DNA of 64,000 nucleotides from Stenotrophomonas sp. SY1 (lineage in GTDB: Bacteria; Pseudomonadota; Gammaproteobacteria; Xanthomonadales; Xanthomonadaceae), in contig NZ_JAJOYR010000001.1 of NCBI RefSeq assembly GCF_021202945.1, forward strand, positions 1,903,543 to 1,967,542, given 5' to 3'. The first letter of the stretch is position 1; every line of letters starts with the position of its first letter. Positions 31,701-39,738 of this stretch are shown here, in pieces. A program made the position numbers and the translations under genes. Below the pieces are notes generated by a model. That model searched no databases. It worked only from the letters and a program-made list of their open reading frames with translations, and was not told where the DNA came from.

Positions 31701-33705
31701 GGTTGGTTACGACCACAAGGGCATGGGCATCACCGCGCGTGGTGCGTGGGAGTCGGTCAAGCGCCACTTCCGTGCGCTGGGCCGCGACTGCCAGAAGCAG
31801 GACTTCACCGCGGTTGGCGTCGGCGACATGTCCGGCGACGTGTTCGGCAACGGCATGCTGCTGTCCGAGCACATTCGTCTGGTCTGCGCGTTCGACCACC
31901 GCCACATCTTCCTGGACCCGAACCCGGTTGCAGCGAGCTCATTCAAGGAACGCGCGCGCATGTTCAAGGTGCCGCGTTCGAGCTGGGCGGACTACGACAG
32001 CAAGCTGATCAGCAAGGGCGGCGGTATCTATGCCCGTTCGCTGAAGTCGATCGAGATCACCCCGGAAGTGCGTGAAGCCCTGGGCATCGACGCCAGCATC
32101 AAGGCGATGACCCCGACCGACCTGATCAACGCCGCGCTGAAGGCACCGGTGGACCTGCTGTGGAACGGCGGCATCGGTACGTATGTGAAGTCCTCCACCG
32201 AGACCAACGCTGACGTCGGCGACCGCGCCAACAACGCGCTGCGCGTCAACGGTGGCGAGCTGCGCTGCAAGATCGTGGGCGAGGGCGGCAACCTGGGCAT
32301 GACCCAGCTGGGCCGCATCGAGGCCGCGCAGGTTGGTGTACTGCTCAACACCGACTTCATCGACAACTCGGCCGGTGTGGACACCTCCGACCACGAAGTC
32401 AACATCAAGATCCTGCTCAACGACGTGGTGCGCGCCAAGAAGCTCACCGTCGAGCAGCGCAACAAGCTGCTTGCCTCGATGACCGAGGAAGTGGGCGGTC
32501 TGGTGCTGATGGACAACTACCGTCAGAACCAGGCGCTGAGCCTGATGGAGCGCATGAGTGCGACCCGTCTGGGTTCCAAGCAGCACTTCATCCGCACGCT
32601 GGAAAAGCAGGGCCTGCTGGATCGCCAGATCGAGTTCCTGCCCTCCGATGCGGAGCTGTCGGCACGCAAGCTGCGTGGTCTGGGCCTGACCCGTCCGGAG
32701 CTGGCGGTGCTGCTGTCGTACTCCAAGATCGTCGCGTTCCAGCAGCTGCTGGAATCGGACATCCCGGAAGACCCGTACCTGTCCAAGGAGCTGCTGCGTT
32801 ACTTCCCGCAGCCGCTGCAGAAGAAGTACGCCGATGCGATGGACCGTCACCGCCTGAAGCGCGAGATCATCGCCACGGCGGTGACCAACCAGACCATCAA
32901 CCGCATGGGCGCCACCTTCCTGATGCGCATGCAGGAGGACACCGGCCGCACCGTGGCCGAGGTCGCCAAGGCCTACACCATCAGCCGCGAAACGCTGGAT
33001 GCGCGCGCGCTGTGGACGCAGATCGACGCACTGGACGGCACCCTGCCGGAGGCGGTGCAGGTGGATGCGCTGGAAGTGATCTGGAAGCTGCAGCGTTCGT
33101 TCGTGCGCTGGCTGTTGAACCGTCCGGGCGCGATGCCGGGCATCACGGCTGCTGTCGAGCGTTACGAAGGTCCGTTCAACGACATCCGTGTCGCTTCGGG
33201 CGTGCTGCCGGATTCGCAGCGCCCGGCCTACGAGGCCAGCGTCAAGGCATGGAAGGAGAAGGGCCTGCCGGCGGCACTGGCGCAGCAGTTGTCCGAGCTG
33301 CACTTCCTGGAGCCGGCGTTCGACATCATCGAACTGGCCCGCACCCGCAAGCTCAAGCCGGTGGATGTGTCCAAGGTCCACTTCCGTCTGGGCGAGGCGC
33401 TGCAGATGCCGTGGCTGTTCGAGCAGATCGACGCGCTGGAGGTCAACGGTCGTTGGCATGCGGTGGCCCGTGGCGTGCTGCGCGACGAGCTGGCCGCGCA
33501 CCAGCGCAACCTGGCCGGTCAGGTGCTGTCGATGAAGGGCGCCACCGCCGAGGCCAAGGTGGCCGCGTGGCTGGGCCGTGACGACAGCGGCCTGCGCTTC
33601 ACCCTGGCAATGCTGGCCGAGCTGGCCGAGCAGAAGACTCTGGACTACCCGACCGTGTCGGTGGCGGTGCAGCGTCTTGGCCAGCTGGCTGCGCACGGCG
33701 TCTAA
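28723..33705 (+). CDS. gdhB: NAD-specific glutamate dehydrogenase, large 180-kDa type
   Basis: Catabolises glutamate to 2-oxoglutarate and ammonium with NAD. At 1660 residues it belongs to the GDH-180 class known from Streptomyces, Pseudomonas and Caulobacter. A long N-terminal half with ACT-like segments ([38 protein letters not shown]) precedes the catalytic domain at about 830-1250 ([41 protein letters not shown] with the catalytic lysine, [27 protein letters not shown]), then a helical C-terminal part. ATG 28723 is used; upstream frame to 28567 lacks similarity. The first 25 residues are Lys/Ala/Ser-rich ([16 protein letters not shown]), much like the tail of dksA in this window. Confidence 0.95.
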   Translation: [1660 protein letters not shown]

Positions 33706-33726
33706 GCAAGCGGTTTGAGTTTGAGG

Positions 33727-33761
33727 AGCCGGGCCTGCGTTCTGCAGGCCCGGCTTTTTTT
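33727..33761 (+). terminator. Terminator after the glutamate dehydrogenase gene
   Basis: Stem AGCCGGGCCTGC and its exact complement (12 bp), 5-base loop, then TTTTTTG; 21 bases past the stop codon. Confidence 0.9.
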
Positions 33762-34206
33762 GTTTCTGGTGTGACGAAGCTGCCCTCACCCCAACCCCCG
33801 CTCCGCGCCCCGGTCCTTGCGCCAGCGCAAGGCCGTTCATGGGCGGCGAACCGGTGGTTCGCAAGCACTGCCCGTCTCACCCCGCAGGCGGGAGAGGGGC
33901 TCTGGCCTGCGCATTGCTCGAAGCCTCTCGCAGACTGAGGCCTGCATGTGCTGCTCGAAGTCTCTCAGGCTCAGGCTTGCACGTGCTGCTCGAAGCCCCT
34001 CTCAGGCTCAGGCCTGATGTGCCGCTCCAAACCCTTCTCGGGTCCAAGCCTTCATGTGCTGATCGAAGTCGCTCTCGGGTTCAGGCCTGCATGTGCCGCC
34101 CTAAGCCCCTCTCCCACTTGCGGGAGAGGGGTTGGGGTGAGGGCAATGCTGTTGCTTTCGCAGTGGCGGGTTATCCTCGCCCCCTGAGCCGAACTCGAAG
34201 ACGCCC
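33762..34206. other. Repeat-filled gap between glutamate dehydrogenase and NAD kinase
   Basis: No credible gene in these 445 bases. From the left: a half CCCTCACCCCAACCCCCGCTCC element (33782), a decayed stretch up to about 33910, a tandem array of five 35-39-base units (33911-34094), then a full GCCCCTCTCCCACTTGCGGGAGAGGGG element (34105-34145). The NAD kinase promoter must lie near 34150-34200. Confidence 0.7.
33911..34094. repeat. Degenerate tandem repeat, five units of 35-39 bases
   Basis: Unit boundaries 33911, 33950, 33985, 34021, 34058, ending 34094. Consensus runs GCTGCTCGAAGCCTCTC, then GGCTCAGGCCTGCATGT. A sixth start (GCCGCCCTAAGCCCCTCTC) runs straight into the adjacent palindromic element at 34105. 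Units differ by point changes and one- to three-base indels. Confidence 0.85.
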
Positions 34207-34971
34207 GTGTCCCCCCGAATCGCATTCCTTGCCAGTACTGTCGACGCCGCGCAGCAGGCGCGCGTGACGCTTGCTGCCCGCTACGGTGATCACGACCCGG
34301 AAGAGGCTGACGTCATCTGCCCGCTGGGCGGTGACGGTTTCATGCTGCAGACGCTGCATCGTCATGGCAACAAGGGCAAGCCGGTGTTCGGCATGAAGCT
34401 GGGCACGGTGGGCTTCCTGATGAACCACCATCGTGACGAGGATCTGATCGAGCGCCTGGCCTTGGCCGAACCGGCGCACCTGCGTCCGCTGGAGATGATC
34501 GCGTTGACCGAATCGGGCACCAGCACCGGTTCGCTGGCCTACAACGATGTGTCGATGCTGCGGCAGACGCGGCAGGCGGCGCATATCGGCATTGATCTCA
34601 ATGGACAGCAGCGCGTCGAGGAATTGATCTGCGATGGCGTGCTGGTTTCCACGCCGGCGGGCAGCACCGCGTACAACTACTCCGCACACGGCCCGATCCT
34701 GCCGCTGGGTTCCAACACCATCGCGCTGACACCGTTGGCACCGTACCGGCCGCGCCGCTGGCGTGGCGCGATCCTGAAGGCCGAGACCGAAGTGCGCTTT
34801 CGCGTGCTCGATCCCTACAAGCGGCCAGTCAGTGTCACCGCTGATTCGCACGAAACACGCGATGTGGTGGAAGTGACCATCCGCGAATCGCGCGAGCGCC
34901 AGGTGACCTTGTTGTTCGACCCCGAGCACAACCTGGAAGAGCGCATCCTCAGCGAACAGTTCATGGTCTGA
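34207..34971 (+). CDS. nadK: NAD kinase
   Basis: Phosphorylates NAD to NADP in the cytosol. The 254-residue product is of the short kinase type. The nucleotide motif [14 protein letters not shown] and the second conserved block [12 protein letters not shown] are present, followed by [23 protein letters not shown], the substrate loop. E. coli NadK is 292 residues; the N-terminal part is shorter here. Translation starts with GTG 34207. It stands alone after a repeat-rich gap and lies upstream of a 5'-nucleotidase, both acting on nucleotides. Confidence 0.92.
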   Translation: MSPRIAFLASTVDAAQQARVTLAARYGDHDPEEADVICPLGGDGFMLQTLHRHGNKGKPVFGMKLGTVGFLMNHHRDEDLIERLALAEPAHLRPLEMIALTESGTSTGSLAYNDVSMLRQTRQAAHIGIDLNGQQRVEELICDGVLVSTPAGSTAYNYSAHGPILPLGSNTIALTPLAPYRPRRWRGAILKAETEVRFRVLDPYKRPVSVTADSHETRDVVEVTIRESRERQVTLLFDPEHNLEERILSEQFMV

Positions 34972-35030
34972 TCGCAGAGAATCGAGGGGCCGAACGGGAA
35001 GGGCTGAGCCCTCGGCTCCCGGAGACTGCG

Positions 35031-35141
35031 ATGAAGTTCAAGCATCTGCGCAGACGACCGAACCCCGGCTCCGAATCCTCAGTCCAGTTCCAACTCCAAC
35101 GCTTTCGACCCCCATTCCACGCTCCCGAGAAAAATGGCTGA
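35031..35141 (+). CDS. Small open frame (36 residues) coupled to the 5'-nucleotidase gene
   Basis: ATG 35031 follows CCCGGAGACTGCG, an ideal ribosome site, and the frame encodes a basic peptide MKFKHLRRRPNPGSESS... ending at TGA 35139-35141, which overlaps the first codons of the nucleotidase gene (ATG 35134). The nucleotidase ATG itself has only a weak site (CCCGAGAAAA). This is the layout of a leader peptide that loads ribosomes onto the next gene. It could also be chance; no homologue is known to me. Confidence 0.4.
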   Translation: MKFKHLRRRPNPGSESSVQFQLQRFRPPFHAPEKNG

Positions 35142-36078
35142 CAACTCCCCCAGGCTTTTGACCGTCGCGGTTACTTCGCGCGCCCTGTTCGATCTCGAGG
35201 AGGGGCATGCGTTGTTCGAGCGCGAAGGGCTGGAGGCCTATGCGGCCTACCAGCGTGCGCACGAAGACGATGTGCTGAAGCCAGGTGTGGCGTTCCCGGT
35301 GGTGCGCAAGCTGCTCGCGCTCAACGAAGGCGCGCCGGCCGATACCCCGCGCGTGGAAGTGATTCTGCTGTCGCGTAATTCGGCGGATACCGGCCTGCGC
35401 ATCTTCAATTCGATCCAGCATTACGGGCTAGACATCGTCCGTGCCACGTTCACCGCAGGCGAGCCGACCTGGCCGTACGTGAAACCGTTCGGCACGGATC
35501 TGTTCCTGTCGGCAAACCCGGAGTCGGTGCGTCGCGCCCTGGTGCACGGCATCGCCGCGGCGACCATCCTGCCGCACACCGCTGCCGATGTGTCGGCGGC
35601 CAACGCCGCCGCTACCGTGACCGGTCGCCCGGTGTCGCAGCTGCGCATTGCCTTCGACGGCGATGCGGTGATCTTTGGTGATGAAGGCGAGCGCATCTCG
35701 CGCGAACAGGGCGTGGAGGCTTTTGGCCGGCATGAGCGCGAGCGGGCACATGAGCCGCTCAGTGGTGGGCCGTTCCGCAACTTCCTTTCGGCATTGCATG
35801 CGTTGCAGGCCGCGTTCCCGGCTGGCGAAGCCGCGCCGATTCGTACCGCTTTGGTTACCGCGCGTTCTGCGCCGGCCCACGAGCGGGTGATTCGTACGCT
35901 GCGTGAATGGGGGGTGCGCCTGGATGAAGCCTTGTTCCTTGGCGGTCGTCACAAGGGGCCCTTCCTGGAAGCGTTTGGTGCGGACATCTTCTTTGATGAT
36001 TCGCAGCACAACATCGACAGTGCACGCCAGCATGTCGCCGCGGGCCATGTGCCGCATGGCGTGGCAAACCCGGACTGA
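35134..36078 (+). CDS. 5'-nucleotidase (cytosolic IA-like family)
   Basis: Removes the phosphate from nucleoside 5'-monophosphates. The 314-residue protein opens LLTVAVTSRALFDLEEGHALFEREG and has RIAFDGDAVIFGDEGE and ADIFFDDSQHNIDSA, the aspartate motifs of the PF06189 nucleotidase family (HAD-like), related to animal cytosolic 5'-nucleotidase IA. No signal peptide, so cytosolic. It lies 162 bases after NAD kinase on the same strand. The upstream small frame ends inside its first codons. A repeat-rich gap follows. Confidence 0.85.
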   Translation: MADNSPRLLTVAVTSRALFDLEEGHALFEREGLEAYAAYQRAHEDDVLKPGVAFPVVRKLLALNEGAPADTPRVEVILLSRNSADTGLRIFNSIQHYGLDIVRATFTAGEPTWPYVKPFGTDLFLSANPESVRRALVHGIAAATILPHTAADVSAANAAATVTGRPVSQLRIAFDGDAVIFGDEGERISREQGVEAFGRHERERAHEPLSGGPFRNFLSALHALQAAFPAGEAAPIRTALVTARSAPAHERVIRTLREWGVRLDEALFLGGRHKGPFLEAFGADIFFDDSQHNIDSARQHVAAGHVPHGVANPD

Positions 36079-36703
36079 AGCAAACTGCAGTTGTAGGAGC
36101 GGCTTCAGTCGCGAAGCTGTGGGTGTGACGGCTTTGCGGGATTTTCTGTAGCCGCAGTTTTCGCTTGTGCTACAGCTTGGTCAGCTTCGCGGTTGAAGCT
36201 GCTCCTGCGGAGCGACGCGACAATCGAAAGATGCAGCGTGGCTTTGGTCGCGAAGCTGCAAATACATGTGCGCTGGATGGGCATTTGATTGCAGGTCTCC
36301 GCCGGCATTGCTGCCTGGTCAGTTTCGCGGCCTATGCCGCTCCTCCAAGATGAAGCAGCGTCTGGCTTGCAGTCGATCAGCGTTCGCATGTTAGGATGAA
36401 ACCGCTTTCGCGGGCTGATTCACTCCCAGCGGCAATCCTGCCACGCCCTTGATCTGCACGAACGCGGCAGATCCTTCTTTCCCGCACAGCACCCACCCGA
36501 TGATGAAGGGGCGGGGCCTGTTCCCCGGTCGGTGGCGTTGTTGCCTGCCTTTCCCTTGTTGTGCTGCCCTGCGGCGGCTGTCGGGTGTTTCGCGCGCCGC
36601 GCGGGACTGGACGCATTGTCTCTCCTGCACGGTGCATCACGCGCCCTTGCGCAGTGCTGTCGTGTTCATTCGCGATGGCAGCTACACAGGAGAAACAACC
36701 CGT
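36079..36703. other. Repeat pairs and long leader upstream of the monooxygenase gene
   Basis: No convincing gene. Two inverted pairs of the TGTAGGAGCGGC..GCGAAGCTG family occupy 36091-36211 and about 36240-36346. The remaining 350 bases (to 36703) hold the tmm leader. It is CG-rich with several small hairpins (GGGGCGGGGCCTGTTCCCC near 36507). I see no sequence I could name as a known riboswitch. A minus-strand frame across it is a shadow. Confidence 0.6.
36091..36211. repeat. Inverted pair of TGTAGGAGCGG-type repeats
   Basis: Left copy TTGTAGGAGCGGCTTCAGTC..GCGAAGCTG at 36091-36119; right copy inverted, TCAGCTTCGCGG..GAAGCTGCTCCTGC, at 36181-36208. A second, weaker pair follows to 36346. Confidence 0.75.
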
Positions 36704-38095
36704 ATGACCATGCGTATCGCCATTCTTGGTGCCGGCCCCAGTGGCCTGGCGCAACTTCGTGCATTTGAATCGGCCCGTCGCGGCGGGGCACAAGTGCCGG
36801 AGATCGTCTGTTACGAGAAGCAGTCCGATCTCGGTGGAATGTGGAACTACACATGGCGCACCGGGCTGGATGCATACGGTGAACCCGTACACGGCAGCAT
36901 GTACCGCTATCTCTGGTCCAATGGCCCGAAGGAAGCGCTGGAGTTTGCCGATTACAGTTTCGAAGAGCATTTCGGTCGCCCGATCGCCTCCTATCCGCCA
37001 CGCGCCGTGCTGCGTGACTACATCATGGGTCGCATCGAAAAGAGCGGTGTACGCGATCAGATCCGCTTCAACATGGCCGTGCAGTGGGTGGACTACTCGG
37101 AAGAAAGCGGACGGTTCACGGTCACCGTGCGTGACCTGAAGAAGGACGAGCTGGTCACCGAGGAATTCGATCGGGTGATCGTGGCCACCGGCCATTTTTC
37201 CACGCCGAATGCGCCGTTCTTCGATGGACTGGAGCGCTTCCCGGGGCGCGTACTGCATGCCCATGACTTCCGCGATGCCTGCGAGTTCACCGGCAAGGAC
37301 CTGTTGTTGGTGGGTAGCAGCTATTCGGCCGAAGACATCGGCACGCAGTGCCACAAATATGGCGCCAAGTCGGTGACCTTCAGCTTCCGCAGTGCGCCGA
37401 TGGGCTACGACTGGCCGGCTGCATTCGACGAGAAGCCGCTGCTGCTGCGGGTGGAAGGCAATACGGCGCACTTCGTCGATGGCAGCAGCAAGGATGTCGA
37501 TGCAATCGTGTTGTGCACGGGCTACCAGCATCACTTTCCGTTCCTGTGCGACAGCCTCACCCTGCGTACCCGCAATCGCCTGTACCCCGGTGACCTCTAC
37601 AAGGGCGTGTTCTGGATCGACAATCCGAAGCTGATGTACCTGGGAATGCAGGACCAGTACTACACGTTCAACATGTTCGACGCGCAGGCTTGGTATGCGC
37701 GCGATGTGATCCTTGGCCGCATCGCCTTGCCCGAGGTTGCCGGCATGCGTGCTGACAGCGAAGCTTGGGTGGTGCGCGAGGAAGCCACGCAATCCGTGGA
37801 GCAGGACATCGACTTCCAGACCGCGTATATGCGTGAACTGCTTGATGCCACCGACTATCCTGATTTCAACGTGGAAGCGGTGGCCGACCTGTTCAAGCAA
37901 TGGAAGCATGACAAGAAGGACGACATCCTCGGCTATCGCAACTGCAGCTACCGCTCGGTACTGACCGGAACGATGGCGCCGCCGCACCACACGCCGTGGA
38001 TGGAGGCGATGGATGATTCGCTGGAAGCATTTCTGGCCGACAGCTATATCGATGACGACGTTCAAGTCGAAGTCGACATGCGGCGTATTGCCTGA
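36704..38095 (+). CDS. tmm: Flavin-containing monooxygenase, trimethylamine monooxygenase type
   Basis: A 463-residue class B flavoprotein that in bacteria oxidises trimethylamine to its N-oxide with NADPH and O2 (also dimethyl sulfide and related nucleophiles). The FAD motif is [15 protein letters not shown], the NADPH motif [11 protein letters not shown], and the FMO hallmark reads [11 protein letters not shown]. Blocks such as [40 protein letters not shown] and [22 protein letters not shown] match marine Tmm proteins as I remember them, far beyond the general FMO motifs. ATG 36704 has AGGAGA upstream. No trimethylamine transporter or TMAO demethylase gene is adjacent. Substrate is inferred. 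Confidence 0.85.
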   Translation: MTMRIAILGAGPSGLAQLRAFESARRGGAQVPEIVCYEKQSDLGGMWNYTWRTGLDAYGEPVHGSMYRYLWSNGPKEALEFADYSFEEHFGRPIASYPPRAVLRDYIMGRIEKSGVRDQIRFNMAVQWVDYSEESGRFTVTVRDLKKDELVTEEFDRVIVATGHFSTPNAPFFDGLERFPGRVLHAHDFRDACEFTGKDLLLVGSSYSAEDIGTQCHKYGAKSVTFSFRSAPMGYDWPAAFDEKPLLLRVEGNTAHFVDGSSKDVDAIVLCTGYQHHFPFLCDSLTLRTRNRLYPGDLYKGVFWIDNPKLMYLGMQDQYYTFNMFDAQAWYARDVILGRIALPEVAGMRADSEAWVVREEATQSVEQDIDFQTAYMRELLDATDYPDFNVEAVADLFKQWKHDKKDDILGYRNCSYRSVLTGTMAPPHHTPWMEAMDDSLEAFLADSYIDDDVQVEVDMRRIA

Positions 38096-38410
38096 GCACG
38101 GCAGGTGGCTGATGGTGCTCCTGCAATAAGCGGAAATCGCGCATTTGCAGGAGCGGCATCAGCCGCCACGCTGGTGAAGCATCCGAACCCGCAGCAACTG
38201 CAGTTGCAGGAATCGTGTCGCCGGAGTGTACGCCAGCTTCGCGCCTGAAGGTGCTCCTACGATAAGCAGATGCCGCACTTTTGTAGGAGCGGTGTGAGCC
38301 GCGAAGCTGATGAAGCCTCCCGGCCCGCAACAATTGCAATTGCAGGAATCTCATCACAGGAGCGCTCACTGGCTTCGTGCCTCAAGACGCTCCGCAGCGT
38401 TAGCCGTGCG
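38096..38410. repeat. Repeat-filled gap with several TGCAGGAGCGGC/TGTAGGAGCGG copies
   Basis: Copies in direct and inverted order at about 38137-38175, 38232-38265 (inverted), 38280-38314 and 38369-38399 (inverted). The phrase AACTGCAGTTGCAGGAATC at 38198 recurs as AATTGCAATTGCAGGAATC at 38332, showing that a unit of about 134 bases was duplicated. No gene. Confidence 0.7.
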
Positions 38411-38962
38411 CTATGGCGCCTGTTGCAGCGGCAGCTGGATGTCGGTCAGCTGCCAGCGCAGGCCGTGCCTGCTGAGTACGAAATGCACCTGGCGGCCGTC
38501 ATCCAGCTGGCTGGTGGCGGTGAAGCGGGACAGTGAATCGTACCGGCCCGATGTGTCGGCCAATGGCCTGGCCGGCGAGGGCGGTCCCCAGGTGTCGCCG
38601 TTGACGGTGTCGCCGACCGCGCGCTTGATCAGGCCGTCGCCCTGCAACATCGCGGCCACACCCACCGGTGTGACCAATGTATCCACGCTGACGTCAGTGA
38701 TGTTGCTGGCGACGCCCAGGATCACTGCGCCGAGCAGGCTGGACTGCATGTCGGCGCCCGCCTTGCGGACCAGATGGTCATTGAGTTGCGCCTTGAGGTT
38801 GACCCGCAGCGTGGGGAAGTCGACATGGCGCGTCAGCGCGGCGCTGTCGCGTTGTTCGATGGCACTGCTGATGCCCTGGATTGCCAGGTAGGGCCCGGCC
38901 AGGACGTAGCCGCATATCGAAAGAACCATCAGCACGATGGCGGCGGCGATCCATTTCTTCAT
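38411..38962 (-). CDS. DUF2939 family protein
   Basis: A 183-residue protein with one N-terminal membrane segment (WIAAAIVLMVLSICGYVLAGPYLAI), then GISSAIEQRDSAALTRHVDFPTLRVNLKAQLND, the family signature, and a C-terminal part ending in strands (GRYDSLSRFTATSQ, VHFVLSRHGLRWQLTDIQLP). It is likely anchored in the inner membrane with the domain in the periplasm. ATG 38962 is preferred, as AAGGAG lies at proper distance; ATG 38968 is too close. Function unknown. It follows the SRPBCC gene by 17 bases. Confidence 0.8.
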   Translation of the reverse strand: MKKWIAAAIVLMVLSICGYVLAGPYLAIQGISSAIEQRDSAALTRHVDFPTLRVNLKAQLNDHLVRKAGADMQSSLLGAVILGVASNITDVSVDTLVTPVGVAAMLQGDGLIKRAVGDTVNGDTWGPPSPARPLADTSGRYDSLSRFTATSQLDDGRQVHFVLSRHGLRWQLTDIQLPLQQAP

Positions 38963-38979
38963 GACCATGCTCCTTCTCG

Positions 38980-39453
38980 TCAGCGGTGGCGGTGCGTCTG
39001 CGCCTCGGCCCAGCGTCGCAGCATGACCAGGGTTTCGGCCCAGGCCTGGCTGCAGAAGCCGTAATACTCGCTGTGCGGGTCCCAGCCCAAATGGTGGAAT
39101 TCCAGTACGGTCATAGGCTCGCCTTCGTGCGGCAAGCCGCGCCAGTCGCCGGGGCTGGCGCGGCGTGACAGGTCGAAGCGGACTTCGGTGCCGGTCCAGG
39201 CCGAGGCGGGGCTTTGCGGTGGGTGCCGGCTGATCACTTCCCAGCGAACGCAATGGCCGGGCGTCACTTCCAGCACCTTCAACGCTACCGGGCCATGTTC
39301 CGGACCGGGGTTGTGGCTGAGGATGGTGTCGCCGTCGTGCTGTGTCTGCTGATGCGGAATCCACCAGCGGCCCAATCCCTCGGCACTGGCAAGGCCGTCA
39401 AACACGGTGGTCAGCGGTGCGTCGATCCACAGCTGGTGATGGATGGTGGCCAT
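38980..39453 (-). CDS. SRPBCC/AHSA1-like domain protein
   Basis: A 157-residue single-domain protein of the START/Bet v1 fold: IHHQLWIDAPLTTVFDGLASAEGLGRWW is the usual first strand and helix, with a polar middle (HPPQSPASAWTGTEVRFDLS) and a C-terminal helix (SQAWAETLVMLRRWAEA). Such proteins bind hydrophobic ligands or act as small stress proteins; no ligand can be named. The inner ATG 39453 has an AGAGG site; the longer start at 39483 lacks one. Read ahead of the DUF2939 gene. Confidence 0.8.
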   Translation of the reverse strand: MATIHHQLWIDAPLTTVFDGLASAEGLGRWWIPHQQTQHDGDTILSHNPGPEHGPVALKVLEVTPGHCVRWEVISRHPPQSPASAWTGTEVRFDLSRRASPGDWRGLPHEGEPMTVLEFHHLGWDPHSEYYGFCSQAWAETLVMLRRWAEAQTHRHR

Positions 39454-39695
39454 GGTGGTGGCCTCTGCGTCGGTGGTTGCCACAAGGTTGCCGCAAACGC
39501 CGTGCGGCCGTGTGAAGTTTTTGCGGCATTCAACGCCCGTCGTCGGCAGGTTGGCAAGGGCGACCTTGGGCGTGAAGCACTTCGCAGCGGGCAGGCCAGA
39601 AAAACGACACGTGTAGTGAGCCCGCCGCAGTCACGGGCTTCCATCGGCAGGGTGGAATGGATATGCGGCTTCGCGCCTGAGGCAAGCCACTGAAG

Positions 39696-39724
39696 TGCAG
39701 GCTGGGATTACAACCCAGCCTGCA
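39696..39724. terminator. Hairpin after the M23 peptidase gene
   Basis: A perfect 11-bp stem TGCAGGCTGGG / CCCAGCCTGCA with a 7-base loop, 14 bases beyond the peptidase stop codon. There is no T tract, so it may stabilise the mRNA end or need Rho. The rest of the gap 39454-39738 holds no gene. Confidence 0.5.
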
Positions 39725-39738
39725 CCGGCGCCGCAGGG

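Noticed and set aside
28579..33864. Two very long minus-strand frames (1108 and 641 residues)
   Set aside because: They mirror the glutamate dehydrogenase gene, whose catalytic motifs and length are clear. Their translations are His/Gln/Arg-rich nonsense typical of GC-rich antisense frames.
33911..34094. CRISPR array
   Set aside because: Units are contiguous degenerate repeats of 35-39 bases without unique spacers, and no cas gene is nearby.
33839..34267. 142-residue plus-strand frame over the tandem repeats
   Set aside because: Its sequence is the translation of the repeats and of the palindromic element, runs into the NAD kinase gene in another frame, and has no ribosome site.
36430..36703. 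Riboswitch upstream of tmm
   Set aside because: The long leader has several hairpins, but I could not match it to any riboswitch class by conserved core bases.
36377..38065. 562-residue minus-strand frame
   Set aside because: Antisense to tmm, which has FAD, NADPH and FMO motifs in order.
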